From the NCBI RefSeq assembly GCF_900187605.1, contig NZ_FYEA01000012.1, forward strand, positions 218,448 through 282,447: DNA of 64,000 bases, written 5' to 3'. Position numbers and translations under genes: made by a program. How positions within the stretch are numbered: position 1 is the first letter of the stretch; every line of letters begins with the position of its first letter. The notes below the pieces were generated by a model. That model was not told the DNA's origin, made no database searches, and worked only from the letters and a program-made list of their open reading frames with translations. This document shows, piece after piece, positions 1 through 8,294 of this stretch. This DNA comes from Pseudomonas sp. Irchel 3H7. GTDB taxonomy: Bacteria; Pseudomonadota; Gammaproteobacteria; Pseudomonadales; Pseudomonadaceae.

Positions 1-96
1 ATGATTGTCTGCCCGGTCATCACCGTCGTATCTCTGCCAGTGGATGCCGCGCTGGATACGGTTCTGCTGCCGATCGATTACATCAATACGCTTTAG
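1..96 (+). CDS. C-terminal end of a YceK/YidQ-like (DUF1375) lipoprotein, partial
   Basis: Reading frame 1 is open from the window edge to the TAG at 94-96 and gives 31 residues ending in LLPIDYINTL. The pattern of a hydrophobic strand, then LPVDAALDT and LLPID, matches the C-terminus of the small YceK/YidQ family lipoproteins, whose members end in a similar 'LPFSLVxDTLLLPxD' stretch. The true start and lipobox lie upstream, outside the window; the ATG at base 1 is probably internal. The gene converges on the next one and the two stop codons overlap (93-96). The family call rests on a short tail and is tentative. Confidence 0.55.
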   Translation: MIVCPVITVVSLPVDAALDTVLLPIDYINTL

Positions 97-446
97 GTTT
101 TCTTTGCGCGGCGCTTGCTCTTTGGCGTGTGCACGGGCTCTTGAGCCTTGCGATAGATCCACACGCCGAACACACCCACTGCCAGCAGAAACACTGTGCC
201 AACGCTCTGCCAGACAAACTCGAACCAGAACTGCTGCGGTTGCTGGGCCAGGGTGTAAGTGCTGCGCGGGCCGCGGTTATTGGTGGTGATAGAGCCGCTG
301 ATCCAGCTGTCGACCAGCATCCAGATCGACAACCCGATGGCTAAAGTGATCAGCAGAGCAACGAGAACAGTCAGCCAGTAAGTCACACGACTTGGGCGAT
401 AGGGCGGCGGGTGGGGCAGGGGGATGCGGGTTTTCCTTTGATTCAT
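93..446 (-). CDS. Small two-TM membrane protein of unknown function
   Basis: 117 residues. A Pro/Arg-rich N-terminus is followed by two clear membrane segments (about residues 20-45 and 77-97) with a Ser/Thr/Asn-rich loop between them, and a basic tail ending KSKRRAKKT that should stay in the cytoplasm. I do not recognise the family. The ATG at 446 is chosen because it overlaps the stop of the upstream hydrolase gene as ATGA, the usual sign of translational coupling; a longer upstream extension in this frame is only a shadow of the hydrolase. It is the last gene of the permease-hydrolase set on this strand. Confidence 0.7.
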   Translation of the reverse strand: MNQRKTRIPLPHPPPYRPSRVTYWLTVLVALLITLAIGLSIWMLVDSWISGSITTNNRGPRSTYTLAQQPQQFWFEFVWQSVGTVFLLAVGVFGVWIYRKAQEPVHTPKSKRRAKKT

Positions 447-1324
447 GACGCTTGGGACCTGTTTCCGGTATTGATGAACTGCGCTATCTCGCTCGCCAAT
501 TCCGCTGCGCGCGGCGGGTTTTCCCTGAGCCACGTTGATACAGCGTGGTCGCACCCCGGCAGTACGATTTTTCTGAACTGATGGGGATCCAGACTCTTTT
601 CAATGGCCTCGATGACCTCATAGGGAATGGCGCTATTGATCACGCGCGCGCCCATTTGCTGCGTCCCGGCAGACGTACCGGGAATCCCGCCAAACGCGTT
701 TGATCGAAGGCCATCGTATTCGCCGATCACCAGCAAGACCTTCCCGTCGAACGTACGCAGGAAATCCAGCGATGGCGAATCGAGAAAACCGTGAGGCACC
801 GAAATGGCGTTTTTAAAGGGTGATCCAAACGGTTGCTGCCAGGCTGCCTCCGCATACAGGGCGGGACAGAACAGCACGATGCGCCTGACTGAAGCGCGAT
901 GCGCTTGCGCCACCTTGAGCGCCAGTGCACCGCCCAGACTGTGACCGATCACCGTGCTGAGTTCGCCGCCAAGATGACCGGCAAACTGCAAAGCCTCCTG
1001 AAGGTTGTGCGTCAGTGAAGTGTCTTCAAGGGCAACGTCGGTGTCGGGACCGTGGCCGGAAAGATTGAAGCTCAGGCTGGCTATTCCCTGCGCCTGCAAG
1101 GGATACAGGATGGCGTTGAGTCGCGAATAGTCAGAGCGGGCGCCGTGAATGGCCAGCACCTTTGGCGTTGACGCTTCTGCGGCGGAGCCGGCCAATACGC
1201 GACCCTCCAGTTGGTAGCCGGCGAAGGTTTGCGCAAAGAAAAACTCAGGGCCGGTTGGCGCCTCGTCGAACTGCAATCGAGACTGAGGTCGAGACGCGCC
1301 GGTCAGCGCCAACCGATTGATCAC
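443..1324 (-). CDS. Alpha/beta hydrolase
   Basis: 293 residues. An alpha/beta-hydrolase fold protein: an oxyanion-hole strand with IHGARSDYSR (His60), the nucleophile elbow GHSLGG (Ser129), and a late LPGCDHAVS whose His is the expected catalytic base. There is no signal peptide, so it should be cytoplasmic; substrate unknown (ester, lipid or small-molecule hydrolysis). The start is taken as the GTG at 1324, which overlaps the TGA of the preceding permease gene; the longer open frame upstream lies wholly inside that gene and has no hydrolase similarity. The gene also overlaps its downstream neighbour by 4 bp, so the three are probably translated from one message. Confidence 0.85.
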   Translation of the reverse strand: MINRLALTGASRPQSRLQFDEAPTGPEFFFAQTFAGYQLEGRVLAGSAAEASTPKVLAIHGARSDYSRLNAILYPLQAQGIASLSFNLSGHGPDTDVALEDTSLTHNLQEALQFAGHLGGELSTVIGHSLGGALALKVAQAHRASVRRIVLFCPALYAEAAWQQPFGSPFKNAISVPHGFLDSPSLDFLRTFDGKVLLVIGEYDGLRSNAFGGIPGTSAGTQQMGARVINSAIPYEVIEAIEKSLDPHQFRKIVLPGCDHAVSTWLRENPPRAAELASEIAQFINTGNRSQAS

Positions 1325-2112
1325 AGGGCCGCCAGGGTGTGCAGGACTGCAACACGCAATGGATTGGTCTCCACGCTCAACAGTTTGATCGCCAAGGCGC
1401 AGCAGACCACGATCAACATGGGTTTGATCAAGCGTGGGCCGACCCGGACCGCCGCTCTTGCGCCCAGTTGTGCGCCGAGGAAAGCTGCCAGCGCCATGGC
1501 AATCGCGATCGGCCAGATGATCACGCCTTTGGTGATGAAGACTGACAGCGAACCCAGGTTGCACGACGCGTTGGCCAGTTTGGTGAAGCTCATGGCCCGC
1601 ATCATGCCAAGCCCGCAAAGCAGCACGAAACCAACGATGAAGAATGAACCTACACCCGGACCGAAGATACCGTCGTAGAAGCCCAGGATCGGTGCCACGG
1701 TGAACGAGAACAGCAGAATGCCGATTCGTTTGCGTCGATCCTCATTGGCCAGTTTCGGCGAGAGCGCGAAGTAGATCGCCACCAGAATAAGCATCACGGG
1801 CACGCACACTTCCAGATAGCGCTTATCAATTGAACTGACCAACAGTGCCCCGCTGGCGCCCCCCAGGAATGCGCAGATAACCAGAAAGCGCCCCTCCCGC
1901 CATTCAATCATGCCCTTGCGGGCAAAAGTGACCGTGGCCGAAATAGTCGCCGACGCGGCCTGAAACTTGTTTGTAGCAATCGCACTGATCGGGTCGACGC
2001 CGGCCAGAAACAAGGCAGGCAAAGTAATCAAACCGCCACCCCCGGCAATCGCATCAAAAAAACCGGCGCAAAAAGCCACGAGCGCCAACATGCCAATTAC
2101 ATCCCAAGCCAT
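1321..2112 (-). CDS. TauE/SafE-family membrane permease (sulfite exporter-like)
   Basis: 263 residues with about eight hydrophobic segments. The N-terminus carries the family signature GFFDAIAGGGGLITLPAL followed by GVDPISAIATNKFQ, and the second half repeats the pattern (GFYDGIFGPGVGSFF), as expected for the duplicated TauE/SafE (DUF81) fold. Members move sulfite, sulfoacetate or other organic anions across the inner membrane; the substrate here cannot be read from sequence. The ATG at 2112 is preceded by GGGAAA at a good distance; an upstream ATG at 2166 lacks one. It lies 75 bp downstream of the oxygenase gene and overlaps the hydrolase gene. Confidence 0.88.
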   Translation of the reverse strand: MAWDVIGMLALVAFCAGFFDAIAGGGGLITLPALFLAGVDPISAIATNKFQAASATISATVTFARKGMIEWREGRFLVICAFLGGASGALLVSSIDKRYLEVCVPVMLILVAIYFALSPKLANEDRRKRIGILLFSFTVAPILGFYDGIFGPGVGSFFIVGFVLLCGLGMMRAMSFTKLANASCNLGSLSVFITKGVIIWPIAIAMALAAFLGAQLGARAAVRVGPRLIKPMLIVVCCALAIKLLSVETNPLRVAVLHTLAAL

Positions 2113-2187
2113 TACATTTTCCCTTTTATAGTTATTGGCCAGGCATTTACATGACTGGCCATTCAACAGCTTTGCGTGCAGTGAGTT

Positions 2188-3267
2188 TCAGCCCTGTATC
2201 AGCAGCGGATCGTCTGAAATGACAATTGGGGACGAGAACTTCGACAGGCCGAAGATGCGCACCAATACACGTCGATTGTCTTTGATGACATCGCGACAAT
2301 GCAGGGCCCGGACGTTATTGATCACCATGGCCGACTCTTGCGTCAGTGTGTATTGAACCGGTGTTGCTTTACCCACGCTTTGGCAAAGTGCGGAATAAGC
2401 CTCTTTGACAAAGTCCGAGGCGTTGTCGTTGACGGAAAAACGGTACGAGTTGAATCGCGCGGCGAATCCGACGTTGTCATCGAACTCCAGAATCGAAACA
2501 TTACGACCGTCTTCGCCCTTGCCGTTGACGAAAGAGTCGCTGCGGGTGAACTGGAAGCTACCCGTTGTGAGTGCGAGGCATCCGGTGACGCCGATTTCGT
2601 CCAGCAGGGGCGGCAACGGAATCACCGAGGTGGGCTCCAGGCCTGGATTCCACAGCGCCGACAGGATCAACGACGATGGCGAGGGCGAATGCCCGTCTTG
2701 CGCGTTCACAGCGCACCAGTACGGCGCTTCGGTGTGCGGGCCGAGGGCGAGACCGGAATGGGAGCTGAGTTCTTTGATTTCCGGTTCGTCATTGATTTTG
2801 GTCAGTCCACCGCCCTTGAAGTTGGCGACGAGACGGACCAGTTTGCCTTCGTTGTCCATGTCGTAGGCAAAGGAGCTGTTATCCACCAGTTTCAACAGAA
2901 TTTGATTACGTGCCGCCAGACACAGTACGTCGTGACGATTCTCCAGAGCGGCCAGGTCGGGCAGTTCATCCGGAGGGCTGGTGTCGGTGACTTTTTGCAT
3001 CCCCTCAAAAATCAGCAGGGAAACCAGGCCGTCGGAATAAGCGCCAAGCAGTTCGCATTGATCCTTGGAAAACGAAAACTTCAACTCAGTCGCTGCCAGC
3101 GAGGCTTTGGACTTTGCGCCTGCGGCTTGTGGCCCGCCCATGGCTGCCAGTTCTTCAGAGAAGGTGTGCAGCAGCGTTGCTTGTTGCGTATCAAAACTGA
3201 AAGTTCTGACTTCCTGTTCAACTAAAGACTCAACGGTTTTATAAGTGTGTTGTAGGACTTCGGTCAT
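2188..3267 (-). CDS. Fe(II)/2-oxoglutarate-dependent oxygenase, clavaminate synthase-like/TauD superfamily
   Basis: 359 residues. The iron facial triad of the clavaminate-synthase-like branch is visible: HTE at residues 178-180 (His-x-Glu, as in clavaminate synthase and AsnO, rather than the commoner His-x-Asp), a distal His323 in NNVRALHCRD, and Arg337 in RRVLVRIFG as the 2-oxoglutarate anchor. Such enzymes hydroxylate or otherwise oxidise free or carrier-bound amino acids and similar small molecules. The first 110 residues are less typical. It heads a possible four-gene unit with the permease, hydrolase and membrane protein. No neighbouring NRPS or other pathway genes are present, so the substrate is open. 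Confidence 0.8.
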   Translation of the reverse strand: MTEVLQHTYKTVESLVEQEVRTFSFDTQQATLLHTFSEELAAMGGPQAAGAKSKASLAATELKFSFSKDQCELLGAYSDGLVSLLIFEGMQKVTDTSPPDELPDLAALENRHDVLCLAARNQILLKLVDNSSFAYDMDNEGKLVRLVANFKGGGLTKINDEPEIKELSSHSGLALGPHTEAPYWCAVNAQDGHSPSPSSLILSALWNPGLEPTSVIPLPPLLDEIGVTGCLALTTGSFQFTRSDSFVNGKGEDGRNVSILEFDDNVGFAARFNSYRFSVNDNASDFVKEAYSALCQSVGKATPVQYTLTQESAMVINNVRALHCRDVIKDNRRVLVRIFGLSKFSSPIVISDDPLLIQG

Positions 3268-3550
3268 TGTTTACATCCCTGTCGTATCGGCTCCCTTTGT
3301 ATTTTTTTGTGGGAGCTGTTGGCTGTTTCGATGATGCAATGCGTGCCGAGCGCACGCACAGATCCGGACGTGGGCGAGTTGATACAGGTTTGATTTTTTC
3401 GCGAGGGCACAGGGCGCTGTGACGCGACAGTTCAAACAAGTGTTGAATGCCGGGTCAGTGTTTGCTGTCGCTTGCCTGACAGTTGAAACAACAGCAGATG
3501 ACCTGCGCTGAGGTCTTGTCCTCCATGACAACTTTCTGAGGGGGCTTGGT

Positions 3551-3574
3551 TCTGCGAGCGATCCTGCTCGCAGA
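3551..3574. repeat. Single REP-like hairpin
   Basis: Perfect 9-bp inverted repeat TCTGCGAGC / GCTCGCAGA with a 6-base loop (GATCCT). It contains the GCGAGC...GCTCGC core of the 'TGCTCGCGA' REP family found as full pairs at 9977, 22188 and 49466, so it looks like a solitary unit. Confidence 0.55.
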
Positions 3575-3808
3575 CGCAACTCTCCTGCTGCCAGCAATAA
3601 CCTCAGTAGGTTCCGAGGGTTCCGGGGCGCGGAGTGCGTTATTTGAGTAATGCGTTAAATGCCGGTCATCAGGACTGAAGTACGCGGCGATTATTTTCGA
3701 CAGTCAGCAATGACCTGCCGTAAAAAGCTGACGGAGCCTAACATCAAAATAATGGCCAGCAAAAGCACTGGGAGAGGGGTGAGGTGTGGCTTAGCAAATC
3801 GCAGGCAT

Positions 3809-3840
3809 AAAAAAACCCTGAATCTTGCGATTCAGGGTTT
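3809..3840 (-). terminator. Rho-independent terminator of tRNA-Phe
   Basis: On the minus strand CCCTGAATC-GCAA-GATTCAGGG forms a 9-bp stem with a GCAA tetraloop, followed directly by a run of seven T. It lies 8 bases past the CCA end of the tRNA. Confidence 0.9.
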
Positions 3841-3848
3841 TCGGTATG

Positions 3849-3924
3849 TGGTGCCCAGAGACGGAATCGAACCGCCGACACGGGGATTTTCAATCCCCTG
3901 CTCTACCGACTGAGCTATCTGGGC
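3849..3924 (-). tRNA. tRNA-Phe (GAA anticodon)
   Basis: 76 nt including an encoded CCA. The acceptor arm GCCCAGA pairs with TCTGGGC; the D-loop region GCTCAGTCGGTAGAGC, the anticodon loop reading TTGAAAA with anticodon GAA, and the T-arm GGCGGTTCGATTCCGTC are all in place. Own promoter upstream and terminator downstream. Confidence 0.97.
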
Positions 3925-3934
3925 AACGGGGCGC

Positions 3935-3963
3935 ATTAAAAGGGTTTTTCGGATTTACGTCAA
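3935..3963 (-). promoter_or_regulatory. Sigma-70-type promoter for tRNA-Phe
   Basis: Minus strand: TTGACG (3963-3958), 17-bp spacer, TTTAAT (3940-3935), then a G/C-rich stretch (GCGCCCC) before the tRNA. A G/C-rich discriminator is typical of stable-RNA promoters under stringent control; that regulation is inferred. Confidence 0.78.
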
Positions 3964-4028
3964 CGACTTTTTTAAAATTTCTTAAATTAATTCCGTCGCT
4001 TACGATCCGACCCCCGATTTTGCGGGGT

Positions 4029-4301
4029 TTACTCTGCAGGCGGAACGTAGCCTTCGGCCTTGGCGTATTCCTCGCCGGAGAAGTACTTGTCCATTTCGCC
4101 CTGAAGATATTTGCGGTCTTCGGCGTTCATCATGTTCAGACGCTTTTCGTTGATCAGCAGGGTCTGGTGTTTCTGCCAGTCAGCCCAGGCCTTGGCCGAG
4201 ACGTGGTCAAAAATATCCTGACCTTTGGCGCCCGGGAAAGGGGCGCGTTCCAGCGCGGGCAATTCTTCTTTGTACTTGCGGCACATTACGGTGCGGGTCA
4301 T
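4029..4301 (-). CDS. yggX: YggX-type Fe(2+)-trafficking/oxidative-damage protection protein
   Basis: 90 residues, the normal family size. N-terminal MTRTVMCRKYKEELPALE, including the conserved Cys7 that protects labile Fe-S clusters in this family, followed by PFPGAKGQ and AWADWQKHQTLLINEKRL, all family hallmarks. The protein is thought to handle iron for Fe-S cluster repair. It overlaps the end of mutY by 4 bp (ATGA); MutY itself carries a 4Fe-4S cluster, so the coupling makes functional sense. This mutY-yggX pairing is common in gammaproteobacteria. Confidence 0.95.
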   Translation of the reverse strand: MTRTVMCRKYKEELPALERAPFPGAKGQDIFDHVSAKAWADWQKHQTLLINEKRLNMMNAEDRKYLQGEMDKYFSGEEYAKAEGYVPPAE

Positions 4302-5365
4302 GGCGACTCTCCTGCATTCAAGACGGCGGCCGCGCGTTCGAGCAAGGTTTTGACCGGGGCGGCGAGGCCCAGGCGCGGCGGGGTGGCGAGGTTATACCAG
4401 AGCCAGTCGGCCTCGGCCACGTGATGGGCGGCCTCCTGTACCTGAACCAGCCAGGGTTCGATGGACAGCTGGAAATGGCTGAAGGTGTGGACAAGGCTTG
4501 GCAGCGCCTGCTGCTCGCCCATGGTCAGCGAGTGCTGAGCGGCGAGATGTTGCAGATCGTCGAGGTCATCGAGTTCCGGCAGGCTCCACAGGCCGCCCCA
4601 CAAACCGCTCGAAGGGCGACGATAAAGCAGAATTGCACCTTCGCCGTTGGCGAGCATCGGCATCAGCGTGCGCTTCTGCGGGATGGTTTTGCGCGGCTTG
4701 GGAATCGGGTAGCGGGTCTCGAGGCCGAGCATGTGCGCTTCGCAACCACGCTCCAGCGGGCACAGCAGGCAACTCGGCTTGCTGCGCGTGCAGAGTGTGG
4801 CGCCGAGATCCATCATCGCCTGGGTGTAGGCGTTGACCCGATCGTGCGGCGTAAAGCGCTCAGCGTTGGCCCACAGCTGTTTGGCGACCTTCGGCTCGCC
4901 GGGATAACCCTCTTGCGCAGTAAAGCGCGCCAGCACGCGTTTGACGTTGCCGTCGAGAATCGGCGCGCGCAGGCCCATGCTGATGCTCGCAATGGCGCCA
5001 GCGGTGGACAGGCCAATGCCTGGCAGATCGGTGAGCTTTTCGACGTCACGCGGAAACTCGCCGCCGTACTGGCTGACGATGATCTTCGCGGTCTTCTGCA
5101 AATTGCGCGCTCGGGTGTAATAACCGAGGCCGGTCCACAGGTGCAGCACTTCGTCTTCCGGCGCTTCGGCCAGCGCTTCAACCGTCGGCAGCGCGGCCAT
5201 GAAGCGGTCGAAGTAATTGAGCACGGTGCTGACCTGGGTTTGCTGCAACATGATCTCTGACACCCACACCCGATACGGGTTGATGTCTTGCTGCCAAGGC
5301 AAATCGTGGCGGCCGTGGCGGTCGAACCAATCCAGCACCGCCGTGGAAAACTGCTCCGCTCTCAT
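4298..5365 (-). CDS. mutY: A/G-specific adenine DNA glycosylase MutY
   Basis: 355 residues. Removes adenine mispaired with 8-oxoguanine. The helix-hairpin-helix LPGIGLSTAGAIAS is followed by the catalytic Asp in APILDGNVKRVLAR; the 4Fe-4S cluster ligands are C-x6-C-x2-C-x5-C (CTRSKPSCLLCPLERGC). The early LPWQ and SEIMLQQTQV segments and a C-terminal NUDIX-like 8-oxoG recognition domain (about residues 225-350) complete the normal architecture. The gene overlaps asmA upstream and yggX downstream by 4 bp each, so the three form one operon. Confidence 0.97.
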   Translation of the reverse strand: MRAEQFSTAVLDWFDRHGRHDLPWQQDINPYRVWVSEIMLQQTQVSTVLNYFDRFMAALPTVEALAEAPEDEVLHLWTGLGYYTRARNLQKTAKIIVSQYGGEFPRDVEKLTDLPGIGLSTAGAIASISMGLRAPILDGNVKRVLARFTAQEGYPGEPKVAKQLWANAERFTPHDRVNAYTQAMMDLGATLCTRSKPSCLLCPLERGCEAHMLGLETRYPIPKPRKTIPQKRTLMPMLANGEGAILLYRRPSSGLWGGLWSLPELDDLDDLQHLAAQHSLTMGEQQALPSLVHTFSHFQLSIEPWLVQVQEAAHHVAEADWLWYNLATPPRLGLAAPVKTLLERAAAVLNAGESP

Positions 5366-7587
5366 CGCTTGAACAGCCCCTTCAATGCGTTTTTCAGTTC
5401 CGGGCTGACTTTGTCACCCAGTTTTTCGTCGATCTTTTCACTGAGCTTGTCGCCGGCCAGTTTGGTCGCGACCTGACCGAGGCGATCATTGTCGACGCGG
5501 CAAGCCTTGGCGCCCAATTCCAGTGGGCCACGGCAGCGCAGCGGCCATTCGACACCGACGAATTTTTCGCCGACCTGACACGCTGGATCCGGCATGGCGC
5601 TGGTGTCGCCTTCGACGATGATGCCGACGCGATAGTCCATGCCGAGCACGCGCAGGTCGATGTCGCCATCACCGTTGACGGTCATGCCGGGGATGCGCAC
5701 TTTCAGGTCCGGATTGCTGGCGACGCCGTTGCGGAAGGTCAGGTTGCCCTTGAGTTCCTGGAATGGCGTGTCTTTGCCGCGTGGCTCGCCGCTGAGGGTT
5801 TTGCGGTTGAGCGTGGCGATACCTTTGCACAGTTGCTGCTCAAGGTTGGCGTTGAGCAGCACGCCGTTGTTGATCACGAAACTGGCGTTGCCGTTGAGCG
5901 TATCGATCAATGCCTGCTGACTATTGCCGCTGCCGGTCACGTTGCTGGTGAGGGTCACCAGACCTTTGACGGGCGGGTTCTTGCCTTGGCTTTCGAGGAT
6001 TTTTTCTACAGGCACGCGATTGAGTCTGGTCTGCAGATTCAGTACTGGTGCGCTTGGGCGTACATCGAGGGTGCCGTTGGCTGCAAAGCCGCCGTTGTAC
6101 AGTTCACCGCTCAGGTTGGTCAGGGTCAGCAGGCCACCCTGGCCGGTGGCTTTCAGTGCGGCGTTTTCAATCGGCAATTTGTCGAGGGTCAACTGGCCGA
6201 AGGTCAGGTCGGCGTCTACGTCGAGTTTGGCCAGGCGTTCAACCGGCAACAGACGCTCAGTGCTCCAGGCGGTTTTGCTCGGTTTGTCCGGCAACGGTGT
6301 GGAACCGGCACCGGCCATGGCATCGGCCTCGGTGCTGGCGACTTCGGCCTGACGCACTTGTGTGGCGCTGTTGGCTTGCGCCGATTTCGGCGGCAGGTAG
6401 CGGTCGACGTTGAACGTGTCAGCCTTGAGCACGGCGCGCAGCGATTGCTTGGCGAAGTCTTCGACAGCGATGCGGCCGCTGAAGCTGCTGTCGTCGAGTT
6501 TCAGGTTGATGTTGTCGAAGGCGACGCTGCTTGGCGTGGCCGCCACGCGGCTGACCAGTTCGACCTTGCTCAGACTGCCTTCGGCCATGGCCGGGAGTTT
6601 CTGACCGATGCTGTCGACGAACTTCGCCAGATCGAACTGGGCGATGGAGATACCGCCGGTGATCTGCGGAGTCTTGTCGAGGTCGTTGGCTTTCAGTTCG
6701 CCCAGCGCGCGCAACTGGTTGGCGGAAATCTTGATGCCGGTCCATTCGGCGACGTTCGCGGCTTTATCCAGTAACAATTGACCTTGGGCAGCGAAGGTCA
6801 TGGTCTTGCCTTGCAGCGGATCGCCAGCCAGTTCGCCAGAGAGCTTCATATCCTCGAACTTGTAGCGTTGCAGAGCGCGCTCGATGCGCAACTCGCCGGT
6901 GAGTTCGGTGCGCACGCGCAGAACCGGCTGGTTGGTGCCGAGGAAGGCGGTGGCTTTCACCGGAATATTGGTCGAGTCGTGAACCGGACCGGTGCTCAGC
7001 TGGATACTCTCGGCACTGAACTGCTTGCCGGTCTTCTCGTCGTTGTACTCAACGCGGGCGTTGTTGACGGTCAGGCTATCGATGTCGAGGCGGATCGGCT
7101 GCGGTGGCTTTTCCACCGCAACAGGGGTTTCGCTGGCCGGTTGGCCTGCAGTAGCGGCTGGCGGCGTTGCTCCGGCCGGGGCCGGCACCTTGCCGATGTC
7201 TTCCCAGTTGCCGTGGCCGTCCTTGTCGCGGTTGAGGCGCAGGTTCAGGCCTTCGACGCGCACATCGCTCATCTGCACTTCGCGGCGCAGCAGCGGCAGC
7301 ACCCGCACTGACAGACCGAGCATCTGCAAATCGGCAAACGGTTCGGCAGGTTTGACCAGGGTGGCGACGCTGGCCTCGTGCAATTCCAGGCCAAGCCACG
7401 GGAACAGGCTCCAGCCGATATCGCCATTGAGCGTCAGCTCGATGTGGGCCTTGTCACGGGCTATCTGGCGGATCTCGTCTTTGTAATCGTTGGGATCGAA
7501 GAGGTGGGTCAGGGCAAAACCTGCCGCCACAATGATCAGCAACAACCCGAGAAGTACCAGACCCAGGATTTTGCCGAACGCTTTCAT
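5362..7587 (-). CDS. asmA: AsmA-family inner-membrane protein
   Basis: 741 residues. One N-terminal membrane anchor (about residues 5-28) is followed by FDPNDYKDEI, the typical AsmA start, and a long periplasmic beta-rich region with a Pro/Ala-rich insert near residue 145. The C-terminal part (from about residue 580, NNGVLLNANLEQQLC onward) is the conserved AsmA_2-like region. AsmA-type proteins are thought to be beta-groove bridges that help phospholipid transport or outer-membrane biogenesis. First gene of the asmA-mutY-yggX unit; the ATG at 7587 is the only sensible start. Confidence 0.93.
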   Translation of the reverse strand: MKAFGKILGLVLLGLLLIIVAAGFALTHLFDPNDYKDEIRQIARDKAHIELTLNGDIGWSLFPWLGLELHEASVATLVKPAEPFADLQMLGLSVRVLPLLRREVQMSDVRVEGLNLRLNRDKDGHGNWEDIGKVPAPAGATPPAATAGQPASETPVAVEKPPQPIRLDIDSLTVNNARVEYNDEKTGKQFSAESIQLSTGPVHDSTNIPVKATAFLGTNQPVLRVRTELTGELRIERALQRYKFEDMKLSGELAGDPLQGKTMTFAAQGQLLLDKAANVAEWTGIKISANQLRALGELKANDLDKTPQITGGISIAQFDLAKFVDSIGQKLPAMAEGSLSKVELVSRVAATPSSVAFDNINLKLDDSSFSGRIAVEDFAKQSLRAVLKADTFNVDRYLPPKSAQANSATQVRQAEVASTEADAMAGAGSTPLPDKPSKTAWSTERLLPVERLAKLDVDADLTFGQLTLDKLPIENAALKATGQGGLLTLTNLSGELYNGGFAANGTLDVRPSAPVLNLQTRLNRVPVEKILESQGKNPPVKGLVTLTSNVTGSGNSQQALIDTLNGNASFVINNGVLLNANLEQQLCKGIATLNRKTLSGEPRGKDTPFQELKGNLTFRNGVASNPDLKVRIPGMTVNGDGDIDLRVLGMDYRVGIIVEGDTSAMPDPACQVGEKFVGVEWPLRCRGPLELGAKACRVDNDRLGQVATKLAGDKLSEKIDEKLGDKVSPELKNALKGLFKR

Positions 7588-7665
7588 GGGCGAGTCCTTG
7601 TAGTTAGTCGAATTCGTAATTTAGCCGGGGAGTATAGCGCTGCAATTGCCCGGTTCGTTGTGACG

Positions 7666-8070
7666 TCATGTTGCCAGGACGTCCAGCGGTATCTGCAACC
7701 TGGCGGCGAGTGCTTGCGCCTCGGGATGTTCCACAGGGGCCAGCAAGCGCAGTTCGGCCCCCGCTTGCGACGCCATTTTCTGCGCTTGGTTCACCAGTCT
7801 CTCGGCGACCCCACGGCGACGGGTAACTTTTCGCACGCATAAATGGGACAAGTACCAGACGTCTTGATGCCTTTGCAGAATGCCGGCGCCCAGCAAGCGG
7901 TCGTTGAAGCGGCCAGCGATAAAAGAACCGTCCGCGAGGGCACCTTCGATCAGGTCAGCCTCCGCAGAAAATGGCGCGAACAGCCATTCTGGCGCATCGC
8001 GATAAATCTTCTGCAAATCCTGCTGATCCTGATAACTGGCGTCTTTCAGGGCTTGGACAATGATCGGCAT
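7666..8070 (-). CDS. panM: PanM/PanZ-like GNAT acetyltransferase (acetyl-CoA sensor)
   Basis: 134 residues with a GNAT core. It resembles E. coli PanM (PanZ) at several points: DQQDLQKIY near the N-terminus, FIAGRFNDRLLGAGI, and above all VRKVTRRRGVAERLV, the pyrophosphate-binding loop (E. coli VREVTRRRGVGQYLL). PanM binds the aspartate decarboxylase proenzyme PanD, triggers its self-cleavage to make the pyruvoyl cofactor, and senses acetyl-CoA to limit pantothenate synthesis. That role is carried over from the family; panD is not in the window. The C-terminal third is shorter than a full GNAT. Confidence 0.72.
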   Translation of the reverse strand: MPIIVQALKDASYQDQQDLQKIYRDAPEWLFAPFSAEADLIEGALADGSFIAGRFNDRLLGAGILQRHQDVWYLSHLCVRKVTRRRGVAERLVNQAQKMASQAGAELRLLAPVEHPEAQALAARLQIPLDVLAT

Positions 8071-8294
8071 GGCGCTTTCCTGAGTGGTACGAGAACAGAT
8101 GACATAAAAAAGGTGATATCAGTTTGGTTTTTCTGTCACGTGCAAATGGTAACCTTCGCCCGTTCGTCCGTCCTTCTGCGACTTAACGTCGCGCCTTCAA
8201 GGAGCTTCACCCAAAAAAACGGTCATGCCTGCGTGCATAAAGGCCGGGGGTGAACAGTGGCTGGCGAACCATACTAATAATTGGGGGATACACA

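Larger units (their letters stand above)
3268..3848. other. 581-bp intergenic region between the oxygenase gene and tRNA-Phe
   Basis: No convincing gene; open frames here are short and have no recognisable product. It holds the upstream region of the oxygenase gene, a single REP-like hairpin at 3551-3574 and the terminator of tRNA-Phe at 3809-3840. Nothing else was identified. Confidence 0.6.
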
